Shown: piece after piece, positions 12,200 to 22,829 of the stretch | How positions within the stretch are numbered: position 1 is the stretch's first letter | Layout of the letters: every line of letters begins with the position of its first letter | From: Takakia lepidozioides | Taxonomy: Eukaryota; Streptophyta; Takakiopsida; Takakiales; Takakiaceae | Length of the DNA: 64,000 nt | Assembly (NCBI GenBank): GCA_030704615.1 | Contig: CM060733.1 | Coordinates: 21,202,001-21,266,000 of the forward strand | Direction of reading: 5' to 3' | Made by a program: the position numbers and the translations under genes | The notes under the pieces: generated by a model | Database searches by the model: none | What the model was told of the DNA's origin: nothing | What the model saw: only the letters and a program-made list of their open reading frames with translations

Positions 12200-13940
12200 G
12201 CAGCAAGCGAGATGCGGAAGGGGAGCGCGTGAGGCTGGGGTAGAACGCGGCGGCGCCTGCGCGCTGCATAAACACACAGCCTAATGACAGCACACTGTTC
12301 TGGCATCCAGCTAACGTTCATATCGCTGCTTGGCATCTTCTGCGAAGCTTGAAAGTCTGCCACACTCCCTCCTTCTCTGCTCTATAAATCCGTGACTGCC
12401 CGCCTTCATGGCCACCACCGCCATTGTCGCCCCCCACGATTGCCTATTATAGTCCCGCCAAAAGGAACCTGACCCTGATCTTTTGGGCTCATCACCCCTG
12501 TATCATCACTCCGGTAATTTGGTGAAGAACCGATAAATTGCAATATGGATGCCTTTGTTGGGTTGTTGAGGGTTCTCGTTATTGTTACATCTGCAAGCGA
12601 GAAATCAGTACCCTTCATTGAGCAACAGACATGGTTTTTGGTTTGATTGTTGGGTAGTGGTCTGAAAGAGGCCCTAAATATAGAGGGGCTCACGATTGAT
12701 GTTCGACTACAACTTCGCCGGATTCGGTGAATGTGCTCCAATTTGTATTCACTTGTCCAAGAGAAATGAGGCGGTGATTCCAGAACTGTGTGGATGTTTT
12801 AGGGTGCATGTGATGTTGTTGATGGACAGTAGGGCCACAAACAGTCATCTCATTTACTTCATGTGTGAATCATCAGCTAATAAAACACTTCCAGGTGTTT
12901 CCTTCTAAAAATTTACAAAACAAATATCAGCTAATAATGAATTTAGGACTGTAGCAGCCTAGCCAACAATAACTGTTGGAGGAAGAGCTAAAAGTAATGA
13001 AAAGTAGCAGCTGGGAAGCTACAAAAGCAGTGTGGCACATTCATTGGGTTGTAGTCCACATTGTCTGGATCTGATGCCACGTCCCTGTTATAAGACAGGA
13101 CTGAGTTAAAGCACTGTTAGCAGCATTCGCACGTATTCTCCAACTAATCAACCCCATATCACACCTGTTCTGAGCTACAGGAAAGGAGATACCTATGTGC
13201 AGCTGAACCTGTGACAGAGCTCTGCAATCAAAGACTGCCCAATCATGTATATACAATAAATACTGACAAGACATGGTAGAGTAAAAGTCACTGAGGATTG
13301 GTAGATCCAGTTCACAGAAAAGGATACTACAGCAGCTCCAACAAGGACACATATATGTAACAGGGTATTCGTCCCCAGTAGGGTCCACCCACAGTGGGAG
13401 CTGCCTCATCATGTTGTGCATGGGGGGAGTGTGCTGTAAACTCTAAACCCCCTGGACCAGCGAGTTCCTTTGCTTTTCGCAATCAAAGGGAACTTCTCAC
13501 CATAGGACCGTCCCTTCCACCAAAAAAAAAACAAAAAAACTCCTTTGGGAGTGCTTGAAATACATGGTCATGCCATGAATGACCATGCATTGACCCACCT
13601 TCAACTTATAGCGACACTGGGCCTCAAAATTAGTAAATTTCTCCAACAAATGCATGCTCGCATGAATGATCTTACATGAATCCTATTACACATCTATTGG
13701 GAATCAATCCATCCAACGCGGGCATCCTTGCCGTTCTCGCGACAAGTAATACACCCATTACAGCCCTCTCTGAGATTATTTATACCGCAACCCACCTTCC
13801 CATGAAGGTTGAGAGAAAGCCGGAAAATAAATAGGGAAGGATTTTCTTTAGACCAAAAACCTAGCTAGATAGATGTCTGACAGTAAATTGGTGGGTTTAC
13901 TGTAGCGGTTGAGACGGTTGGAAAATGGCAGATGATTGAT
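12200..13940. other. Intergenic, nothing supported
   Basis: No convincing gene. A plus-strand CTATAAATC at 12381 is followed only 26 nt later by a short ATG frame (MATTAIVAPHDCLL then stop), too close for a TATA-driven start. The rest has no recognisable features. Confidence 0.45.
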
Positions 13941-13941
13941 G

Positions 13942-13990
13942 TTTTTTTTTTTTTTTTTTTTTTCCCCGAACCGGGGACAGAGGCCCTGCC
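13942..13990 (-). repeat. Poly(T) tract, probable retroposon 3' end on the minus strand
   Basis: Twenty-two consecutive T residues (13942-13963) are followed by CCCCGAACCGGGG. On the minus strand this reads as a GC stem next to a poly(A) tail, the form expected at the 3' end of a retroposed copy. No body was recognised. Confidence 0.4.
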
Positions 13991-14386
13991 AATAGAACTT
14001 TTATTGAGTTGCTAGTCACTAAATATATGAGACCGTTGTGTACATTAATTCATGTAGAGAACAGTTTAATTTGTTTTCTTTTTAAAGAACAGTTGTCAGG
14101 GAAAGAAAAAAAGTTAATTTCAAAACAATTGACGCTGAAAATCCCCTCTTTGTGATGTGCAACACTTCACTTTTATTTGGCACATCCTCAATTACTCCGC
14201 GCTCCTCATGGGGAAGCATCTAGGCTTTTTTTAAATAGTAATTACATTTCACACCATTGGTATTCTGTGATGAAGCTGGGCCATTGCCTTGTAGCTCCAT
14301 GGCAGTAATGAAACAATAGTAATATTGTAAGAACTTAATGTACGCGCACAATCTAAAGTTACTTTTGCTTGATTCAGGCAGAGTTT

Positions 14387-15742
14387 GTCAAATCCTCCCC
14401 ACCCCTCTTACCGTGGATTCACTATTAAATACTTTCAAATGGTAGAATTGTCAAGCAAGGTTGAGCAGCCTGCAGTAAGGTGATGGAAGTGCTGGCGGTG
14501 AGGTGCTGGGTTTGATTTTTGATGGGTGGCTAGTGTAACTCAGACTGGTGTCACCCTGGTAGTGTCACAACCAGTGTTGGGCGGTTACCCGCCGGGACCC
14601 AGGTTAAGTGCCGCTTGTGTCCGTAGTCAGGTGAACTCGGATTGATCTGTGAGGACAACCACCACGTGCAGCTGAGCAGCCATAGATTTAAGACCAAGCT
14701 CACCCTCCCAAGACCTTGTCAACACCAGGAAAAATACCAGATATCATCATACGAACACGAAGAGCCCACATTTGTAGGATGGACAAACTTCTTCACATCG
14801 TACATTAAGAAAGCGCCAGTTCAGGTTCAGGTTAACCGGAACCGGGCCGAACCGGGCCCATTCCTACAGAACCTTGACCCGGAACCTGCCAATGGGGATC
14901 GGCGCTGAACCGAACCGGCGGTTCTTGTTGGGTGTGAGAACCGGAGAACCGGGGTTCTCTGGGCACAGGGATAAAAACAGGTTCTTGAACCCTTGGTGGG
15001 CCTTGGCAACATGGCATAACACTAGAGAGCTTGTGGGTCCAGGGCAAAACTTCTTTAATGCTCTCAAGCTCTTGAGATTCTATGTTCAATGCTTCAGCGC
15101 CATGACCTTGGGTTCAATCTCCAACTCCATGATATCCTGGCTAAGTTCATTAATAAAATGTTTGAAGATGCCAATACTTGCCAGGTAGCTGAATAGTACT
15201 TTCAACCCATAAAATTTTACCCATTTTCTTCTAGCAGTTTATTTAGAGTATTTTTGTTTGTTTTTTTGTGTTAGTGAAAACTAACAAAATCGTTGGATTT
15301 TAGTTCAAATATGTGAATACACTGCTATTTAATCTACCGGACTGATAAAATATTTTAAATCTAATTAAATTAAACAAAATATATTTTTAAAATAGAACCG
15401 GAACCTAACCGGAACCGATGGTTTTTATCAGCAACTAACCGCGGAACCGCCCCCATGTTTAAAAGTTGGATCCGGAACCGGACCGGAACCGTGGTAATAA
15501 TTGTGGAACCGGAACCGGAACCGAAGGTTCCTTCACAAATGCAAGAACCGCCCAACACTGGTCACAACCTGTATGTTGTAACTCCTCTTGGTATAAAATG
15601 TGCTTAGTCAAATGTCGAGACCAAGTGCGAGTTACACTCAGTGGGGTTACACCCCCTCCTGTGTGACCCAGTGTCACCCCGACTGGACTTACACTCCCAT
15701 CATTTCCATGTCACGCTCTAGAGGGGGTGGGGAAGATTTGAC
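14387..15742. repeat. Older inverted-repeat element interrupted by a hAT
   Basis: GTCAAATCCTCCCCACCCC at 14387-14405 is matched in inverse orientation (18 of 19) at 15742-15724. Further inside, AGTGTAACTCAGACTGGTGT near 14532 corresponds imperfectly to the inverse of the GACTGGACTTACACT region near 15681. The arms flank the hAT at 14572-15560, so this looks like an older fold-back or TIR element that later received the hAT. The stretch near 14480-14525 also weakly resembles the SINE head. Confidence 0.45.
14572..15560. mobile_element. Non-autonomous hAT element with 8-bp target duplication
   Basis: The element starts CAGTGTTGGGCGGTT and ends with its inverse AACCGCCCAACACTG. It is flanked on both sides by the same 8 bp, GTCACAAC (14564-14571 and 15561-15568). 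An 8-bp duplication and CAGTG-type ends are hallmarks of hAT transposons. The 989-bp interior carries clusters of ACCGGAACC motifs near both ends (14829-14960 and 15397-15530), like the subterminal repeats hAT transposases bind. No transposase frame is present, so movement would need an enzyme supplied elsewhere. Confidence 0.85.
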
Positions 15743-15749
15743 GCGCTAA

Positions 15750-17685
15750 AACGGTCGTACCATCTCTGACAGATTTAGCACGTGTGAATTGAGTTCCTGC
15801 ATTATTCCTAGTGTTTCCCCGGTTTAATTTTTTAAACCTTATCATGTAATATTAAACTTGATATAATTAGGCATGTATCCCTACCTTAAATGCTTTCTAC
15901 CCTAAAACGAAGAAACGAGGGTAGGCTCCAGCTTGCTTCTGTCAGGCCTCGTTGGCGCTTCGAAGCTGCGAGCAACGGAGACCTGTAAGTAACGTGGAGG
16001 GAAAGGAATGAGTAGATTGGGGAAGAGAAATCTGTGCCAGACATGACTTACTATTATAAGCCGAATGACTTTGAGCAGAAGACTGAGGCGATGTTGCAGT
16101 CTTCCGGTTTACAGAACTGGACCGCAGCCCCCATTCCTCTGCTGAGAAATTAAAGCATGCGCAGACAGCAGATGCCAGAGAGACTAAAATTCCTAGAGAA
16201 AACTTGGCATAAAGAAGGGTGCCTTGAAAACCTGCCTTGCATGTAAAGCTATGACAAGCTCTGATCCACATGAGCACCCTTTGGCCAACCCCAACATACC
16301 TATATTATCATGAGACAAACTCGCGAGACAAAGTTCATTATACAGGTATGAGTAAATGAATGAATAGCCCTAGACCACAGCCAGACCTGAAAGTTGAATG
16401 AGACAAAGTGGCTGCCCAGGAGGGCAGACAGGAAGAACGCCTGAAAACTGCAGCCATCCTAAGGTATGATGCTCAAGATGAATACAAATCGTTCTTTGAG
16501 TCTTCCCTCTCCTATTCCTGTCAATCCATACAGAACATTCTGATATGGCGTGCTACCTGCAATTTCAAATTCTGGTGATTATGTGTAGGGGAAGGCCCAA
16601 TGCCGCCCGAGGCTGGCAGCCCGAAAATCTTGGAATGCCCGCGGGCAGGGGCCTGAACGGCTCAGAATTTTCGTCCAATCTGCAGAATGTTCCTCCAATT
16701 TGAGCGGGAGTATTTCGAGGCATATTCCCGTCAGGGAGGGACCTTCAATCATATATGGCACACATTGGCATTTTACATCACCTAAACTCTTGCTTAGTGG
16801 TCGCCCCACATAGCCAGTAAGCTAATGTGCAGTGAAACCATTTTTCCACCTGATAAGAGGATCCAATGCATACTCTTCTTTTTTTTCTTTTTTTTTTCTT
16901 CTTATTCACAAGTTACAAGTTGTGGGTATTTTAGTGTAGTCACCGCCTCGTGCCGGGCCCCCCATTTCAGGCCGGGTTTAGACTGCGCCAAAACAAGCGG
17001 CTAAAATGCGATGGTGGTCAATGATTGGACGATTTCAGGTTTTGGCCCATGGATAGTTTAGACATGGCCTGTCAATGAAAAACTCCCAATCTAGGTGGCA
17101 CTGCTGGATGCATATGTGGCACTTTTGAGAGGCCAAAAGTGAGAATAAGCTTTTAGCTCATCCGAAGAATGGTCGAGCGGCCAAAAGGTTTCGCCGATGT
17201 TTTGCCAAGTGGTTACGTTTCCTGCGATGGAGATGGAGTGCAAGTCGTGGAGTCCGCGATGGAGGCCGTCCGATTGTTGGCCGTCCGTGTTTTAGGCTGT
17301 TGACACTTTACACACGTTTCGTCACATCACCCCAACGAGCGCATGCGATGAGCGGCCAAAACAATTATATCATGCCCCCTCCGAGGGCCTCACCCTGGAA
17401 CCTTACCCCACGTAAGGTGCCATCCTCACCTGGGAGGGAAATCCCTCCGCGTAAGGCGCCATCCTCTCTAACTAAAAAATCCTGGCCGGGTCTTTACTAT
17501 TATAGGACTTCCTTCAGGCTGTGTATCTGGCCACTATACTTTGAAAGGTGGGGTCACCCTCCAAACCTCAAGAGTGGTAAAGACTAAAGACAATCTTACC
17601 AGTAGTTCTAAATTTTTTTGCCTTCCAGATGGTGCGAGAAATGGGAAATACTTTTAAAAAACATCCTAATGATTAAATTAGATTA
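15750..17685. other. Intergenic, low complexity in places
   Basis: No supported gene. Visible features are a T-rich tract at 16877-16902 and a short diverged duplication near 17407 and 17450 (GTAAGGTGCCATCCTC and GTAAGGCGCCATCCTC). Stretches rich in GCGATGG and GGCCAAAA at 16980-17350 may be transposon subterminal sequence. Confidence 0.4.
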
Positions 17686-17690
17686 AAAAC

Positions 17691-17933
17691 CAACAGTCAG
17701 TAGCTCAGTTGGTAAGTGCACTGAGTGCCACCAATATGAGTCTGGGTCAAATCCTGCTATTTGACGGGTGTAGTATGTTCTTCTCCCCCTTCCTTGGGCA
17801 GTGTCCCATCAGAAAGCCTCATGGCGAGGTTCCTGTGAAAGAGGTTATTTTCTCCTCCCACTATCAAGGGGCCTGATTTGTGAGTTGTCGCTCCCAGCTG
17901 TTTCCTTTAAATAAATAAATAAAAATTAAAGAA
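17691..17933 (+). mobile_element. tRNA-derived SINE, best copy
   Basis: The head carries a box A (TAGCTCAGTTGGTAAGTGC, 17701-17719) and a box B (GGGTCAAATCC, 17744-17754) with normal tRNA-like spacing, so it is a pol III promoter. The body contains CTCATGGCGAGGTTCCTGTG and the tail CCTGATTTGTGAGTTGTCGC, followed by an AAATAAATAAATAAA end. Related copies occur at 8215-8440, 18955-19069 (minus, internally deleted) and 46240-46405 (3' part). No clean target duplication was found. Confidence 0.75.
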
Positions 17934-18950
17934 ATGGGCATTGGCACTCACTTTGCAGTAGACATGAAGCTCTCTTGGATGACCACACTCATGGTGGCAC
18001 GGGCATGCTCAATCTCATTCCGTCTCACAATTGTGTACTTTTTTCCCTCTTTGCTGGAAATAATAGGATATTCCATGTTCCTGGCAGCTAGTAAGTGTAT
18101 GTCTTCTCTTTGGACGTGTTGAACAGTGGTTGCTTTTGTGATGCTTGGTGAGGCCCCACTTGCTTGTTTCTATCGTAACTTTTTCTTCTGTCCCATTAGT
18201 TCTTTGAGTTTTCTGTGCATTTTATAAAGGTTCTTTCTTTCTCTGAGCTTTCCGCTGACGTTATAAAGTACCATTTCATTTCATTTCTATGGCTGTGAGT
18301 CCTGGCCCCCAGGGTCCCTGTTTCCTGGTGGAAAGAAGTCTGGAACCCCTACAAACATCATTCCTTCCAGCCGGTGGATTGGGGCTAGATCTATAACACC
18401 ATCCCAGATTGAAATGCACTGAATTTGCTTGCATACCACTCAAATCAAAGCCATGTTGAGATAAACAGTCTCCTTGAGAAGGTTGCGACTGCTTTCCCCC
18501 AAGTGGTTGGCAGTTAATACCCTCACAACATCTGTGAGACTCAAAAAGCAAATGATTTACAAATTTGTTTGTATGCTCGGTTCTCCAATTCTTTTTGAAC
18601 CACACGGCTTGTCCGTTCCCTACTACCACTAAATCCAAAAGGCTTGCAATTTCTTCCAAACATGACCACAACAAGCCTATGATGAAACTTCACTGTGGCT
18701 CTATGTCCAGCTCTTCTATGGGCATAGCCTGGAAGGTTCAAGGTGGGCTCGAGATGGCCTGTCGGTAGGGACCGGTAGATCAGAAAACCTGGAGCGCATC
18801 TCACTGCTTGCACTAGGGATGACAGAGGCAAGATCAAGACTGAAGAACACTTTTTCTTTCAGTGATCCTACTATGTGAACCCGTATTTTCCCCTTCGTTA
18901 AGCATTTGTTTCATCAGGACCGAAATCCGGTTGTTTATCCGTTGCTCATC
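17934..18950. other. Intergenic, nothing supported
   Basis: Open frames on both strands (for example 18276-18837 minus) show no domain or intron pattern. I see no other features. Confidence 0.4.
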
Positions 18951-18954
18951 ATTT

Positions 18955-19069
18955 TATTTTTTTATTTTTTTAAAGGGAAACACCTGTGAGCGACAGCTCA
19001 CAAATCAGGCCCCTTGATATCATCTGGGTGGCACTCAGTTTACTAACCAACTTAAGTGCTGACTGTTGG
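18955..19069 (-). repeat. Internally deleted SINE copy
   Basis: On the minus strand it reads CCAACAGTCAG, a damaged tRNA-like head with ACTGAGTGCCACC, then jumps straight to ATCAAGGGGCCTGATTTGTG and the poly(A)-like end. It is the same family as 17691-17933 with about 130 bp of the middle missing. Confidence 0.6.
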
Positions 19070-19928
19070 CCATCCTTTAGTTTCTCAACATTTAGCTTTA
19101 TTATCTTGATAAAAAATGATTGTCTTGATAAAAATACCTCAATACAGCAGCGACCTGGCTCCTTTCTAACCCCTTTGACCATTTGTTTATGGGCAATTGG
19201 TGTAGATTTCATCATGTGTGCTTTAGAGGAATGTTAGCAGAATGGTTGTTCTTTTTCCTATGTCTGCATCCAACCATTCAACGAGTCTCAGCTGTGGCCA
19301 GTATCGTGTAGACAGTATTTGATGCATAAAGTCCATGCTTGGATTTAATTAAACTAGATTCCAACAAAGGTTGGATTCCAAGAATACATTCATCTACTTC
19401 ATCCTTCATGGTTCTATTTTCACGGTTATTTTTTCGTTGTATTTTCCCTATTACATAATAAATTTTTGGGCGACTGTCCTTTCTTTCTAAAACTTCCACC
19501 TTTCATTAAGATACTTTTCGATCCTTCTTTATTGATGGTCACTATGGGTAAATTAATTAACGATTTTGACATACTGATGAGAATGTTTAAATATACCTTA
19601 CCTCACTAAACCCACCAATGGTTTGTCTATTCACTCCTCTTTCTCTAAGTACCGTAGAATAAAAATTATAATTAATCCTAGAGAAATAATTAATCGGTCC
19701 AAAGTTCATTCACAGGGAAAGCACACAATTGAATTGTACATAGGCTATGTCGCGATTAGAACAGGAGTGGTTGCAAAAGGAGATTCTCTCGGTGTTAGAA
19801 ATGAGCTTGAGAAGCAGGGTCGCATGTGTCATCTATGGGCCGAACAAAATGGTGTGGACCCAAAGGGTGTTGTATGGTGGAAGTATAGGCGCTCACCTTG
19901 ACAATGGACAAAGGAGGAATACAAGAAA

Positions 19929-21319
19929 GTGATAACCTCCATAACTGCTGTCCCAACACCAACTGGTTATGGGTCATTCATCCGTACGAAGTTCAGCGAA
20001 GAAGACGTGGTCCATGGTTTGAAGTTTCATGACTACCACAGTCTATTGCAAGACATCTTGCCCATTGCAGTATGTGGGACATTGACTCCCGAGGTTCGTG
20101 AAACAATCTATAGATTTGGAGGCTTGTTTCGGTGGATTTGCTCCAAAGAGTTGGAGGAAGCGAATTTTTCACGCATGAAGAAGGAGGCGGCGGAGATAAT
20201 GTGTATGTTGGAGATTTACCTTCATCCCTCCTTCTTTGACATCCAAGTGCACTTGGTAGTGCACTTAGTGGAAGAGACTTCGATTGTCGGCCCCGTTCAT
20301 TTTCGGTGGATGTACTTCCTTGAGCGTTATATGAAGACTTTGAAAGGATTTGTAATACAAATGGCGCACCCGGAGGGTAGCATGGCGGAGGGGTATACGT
20401 TGCAAGAAGTTATGTTCTATTGCACGGGGTACATGGCAAGGGTGGATGAGGAAGATATGGAAGGAAGAGAAGGATGCACGAACCAAGCACATCGTTTTGC
20501 CCAAAAAATCGAAGAGGGTAAAATTGCCGATCTTGGTGATTGAGCAAGTGCATGACTTCATACTGAAAAACACCCCATCCATACATGAGTGGGAGGCAAG
20601 ATACAATAACTTTGTTCAACAACGAGAGGAGGAGACGCTTGCATGGAGGCGGAACCATCCAAGGCCGGTTACTAGACGCCCACGACGAAGAGCGGGCCGC
20701 CGGAATGTTCATTTACAAATTTTGCCCATGGAATTACAGCCTCTAAGTTCATTCCAACAGTGGCTTCGGACTTCAGTTTATGACGTCGTTGCTCAAGGAG
20801 ATGTGGTTTCAGATTTGGTGCAAGACATTGCAAGGGGCCCCTCTCAATTCGCGACCTTATACACAGCGGTTTGGGTTCACGGTCGTCATTTCCGCATTCG
20901 TACTCTTGACATGAAGCGCAAAACAACCTTTGATTCTGGCTTGTGTGCCACATATTGGCAAGACTCCGTGTTGGGCAAGGGAGATACACGACCTGCTATG
21001 AGCAAACTTGAGTACATTGGAGAGTTTGAGAGCATACTCCAACTTCAGTATACAAGGTACCGGCCTCTCTTTCTTCAAGTGAAGGTGGTTCCAGCCACAT
21101 CTTGTGGGGCCCTCCGCAACACTAGTGCAAGATGATTGTGGTTTCATGCGCGTCAATGCAGATAGGCTCAACCCTACTCATCGTCCCTCCGATGAGCCTT
21201 TTTTACGGCCTTCAGACATGGAGCAAGTTTTCTTCTCCGATGACAAAAACAAGGGGGGGGAATTGAAAGGTGGTTGTGCATGCTTAGCCAGAGGAAGACG
21301 TATTTATCATGGTCTCTGA
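19929..21319 (+). pseudogene. CACTA (En/Spm) transposase relic with DUF4218 and DUF4216 regions
   Basis: Three overlapping frames (19929-20543, 20446-21135, 21104-21319) carry the C-terminal half of a TNP2-type transposase. The first has the DUF4218 signature: KFHDYHSLLQDILPIAV, then PSFFDIQVHLVVHLVEE and GPVHFRWMYFLERYMKTLKG. The second has a DUF4216-like block (FATLYTAVWVHGRHFRIRT, then YRPLFLQVK), and the third continues it with DDCGFMRVNADRLN and EQVFFSDD. Frame changes near 20500 and 21110 break the protein. The upstream Transposase_21 domain with the catalytic residues was not found, so the copy is inactive. CACTA elements move by cut and paste; only this fragment remains here. Confidence 0.82.
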
Positions 21320-21343
21320 TCTCCATGGGGTAAGGCAATTGCG

Positions 21344-21634
21344 GTGGATGGAGAGACTGGTCATAATGATGCTGATGATGGAGGTTGGGTAGAGGGGGTA
21401 GAAGAGGATGATGATGCCCCGAAGAATGCATCCCAAACCCTATATGATGAAGCTCCAGAAGATAGAGATGTTGAAGAAGAAGATGAAGACACGGCCATTG
21501 ACAACGAGGTGGAGGATGATTTGGAGGTGCCTTTTGAGGGCCGGACCATTTATGACGACAACTCCGATGACCAAAAAGACTTGCAGCTTGATAAGGATGA
21601 AGAAGCTCCGGATGATGATGTTCAAGTTGATTAG
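21344..21634 (+). CDS. Acidic tail ORF of the CACTA element
   Basis: This 96-residue frame is extremely rich in Asp and Glu (EDRDVEEEDEDTAIDNEVED and similar runs). It lies 25 bp after the last DUF4216 frame. Acidic C-terminal tails are common on plant CACTA transposases, so it is probably the end of the same protein after a frameshift rather than a separate gene. Confidence 0.5.
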   Translation: MDGETGHNDADDGGWVEGVEEDDDAPKNASQTLYDEAPEDRDVEEEDEDTAIDNEVEDDLEVPFEGRTIYDDNSDDQKDLQLDKDEEAPDDDVQVD

Positions 21635-21935
21635 ACACAAAATCAAAGCTACATAATAATTCTCGTACCGAATTGTACCCATCCCTTCGATTGATTGTAC
21701 ATATACATGTACATGCATATTGTAGCTTATTTCTATGATTGATCAAATATGGTTGTGGTTGGTAGTCTTTCAAGAAAGAATGCAAAGGCAATGAATATGT
21801 TGGAGCAACACATACAGATGTAGTATCAAGAGAATTATCAAAATGAATGTCACAATCTACAAGAAGGTCCACAACAACAAACTAAACCATAAAGAAAACC
21901 AAACACCCTACCCCAGTACCATATGATTATAAAAC

Positions 21936-21963
21936 ATAATAATAATAATAATAATAATAATAA
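21936..21963. repeat. (AAT)n microsatellite
   Basis: About nine uninterrupted ATA/AAT units. Confidence 0.95.
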
Positions 21964-22039
21964 ACCTAAGAACCCCCAAAGGCTCGAAACCTAAACCTAG
22001 AAAGGCTTGTCGTAGCTGCATGTGACCCCCACGTGTTGC

Positions 22040-22240
22040 AAACTACGACGCGTTTTTAGGATATATGCGGCCGGGGTCGCAAGCGGCGACGGCACGCCGT
22101 CGCATGACACGACCTGTTTTTTTTGTTTTGAAAGAATTGGGCAACCCCTGTTTTGCGACGTCCGGCCATTTGTCATTCATGCCACCATGCGACGGCCTGG
22201 CGTCGCTAACAAGGGTTGCGATGAAAGAAAGGGCAAGAAA
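22040..22240. repeat. GCGACG-rich block, possible CACTA subterminal repeats
   Basis: Short motifs GCGAC and GTCGC recur in both orientations (for example GGTCGCAAGCGGCGACGGC, TTGCGACGTCC, CTGGCGTCGC, GTTGCGATG). Both-orientation short repeats near the 3' side of a CACTA transposase are what its subterminal region would look like. No CACTA terminus was located. Confidence 0.35.
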
Positions 22241-22668
22241 GGGCTGTCTTTTTTTCCGCTGGCGAGACCGGTCCTGCTCAAAACCTCCATCCCCATCACT
22301 TGGCCAATCACCACCAGCATGATCAGCCTTTTCCTCTTCTTCTTCCGCTGATCCACATGCACCACCAAAGATAGGGCCTTATTCTCATTTGACTTAAGCA
22401 GGGCAACGGTCGTAATGTACCCAACATGGAAGTTGCAAACAGCCTGCAGGAAGGTGAAAACCACAAAGAACTTCACCTTCTTCGTCCGTTACCCGAAACC
22501 TGATGCGCCTGCCTTTAACATACCGATACTCCCACCTTGTTGGAGCATATCTTTACGGAGTTGTGGCAGGACAAGTGTTGATTGCTCTCTGAATGCAGCA
22601 ACTTTGAATGTCACGTTCACTGAGCTAAAAACAAGACAAGTGTAAGCATAGGCACGACAAGATGGCAC

Positions 22669-22812
22669 TTGGATCACTCGTCTCCATTGCTTCTCTTCTT
22701 GCAAAACCGTAAAAGCTTTTTTTACAGCCACCAGTGGGAACTCCAGCTCCCATGCACTCCAAGCATCAAGTGCACCATACACTTCCTCCTTCATATTTGA
22801 CAGTGTTGCTAT
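22669..22812 (-). pseudogene. Orphan exon of a THA8/EMB1417-like PPR protein
   Basis: The exon is bounded by GGCCAG|ATAGC upstream and CAA|GTGCC downstream and is exactly 48 codons, phase 0 at both ends. It reads [19 protein letters not shown], then [19 protein letters not shown] and RRVIQ. Plant PPR proteins of the THA8-like group (organelle RNA splicing or stability) carry a closely similar block before the segment KWMLSKGQG. I could not find that following segment, or an upstream exon, in the neighbouring sequence, so the gene is either broken or has long introns. The donor GTGCCA is weak. Confidence 0.5.
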
Positions 22813-22829
22813 CTGGCCCAGAACCCAAA

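Noticed and set aside
12381-12452. TATA box followed by a transit-peptide-like start (MATTAIVAP) on the plus strand
   Set aside because: The ATG is only 26 nt after the TATA, so it would precede any normal transcription start, and the frame closes after 14 codons.
21174-21872. 232-residue minus-strand frame rich in His and Pro
   Set aside because: It is the shadow of the acidic CACTA tail on the plus strand (GAT/GAA codons read backwards).
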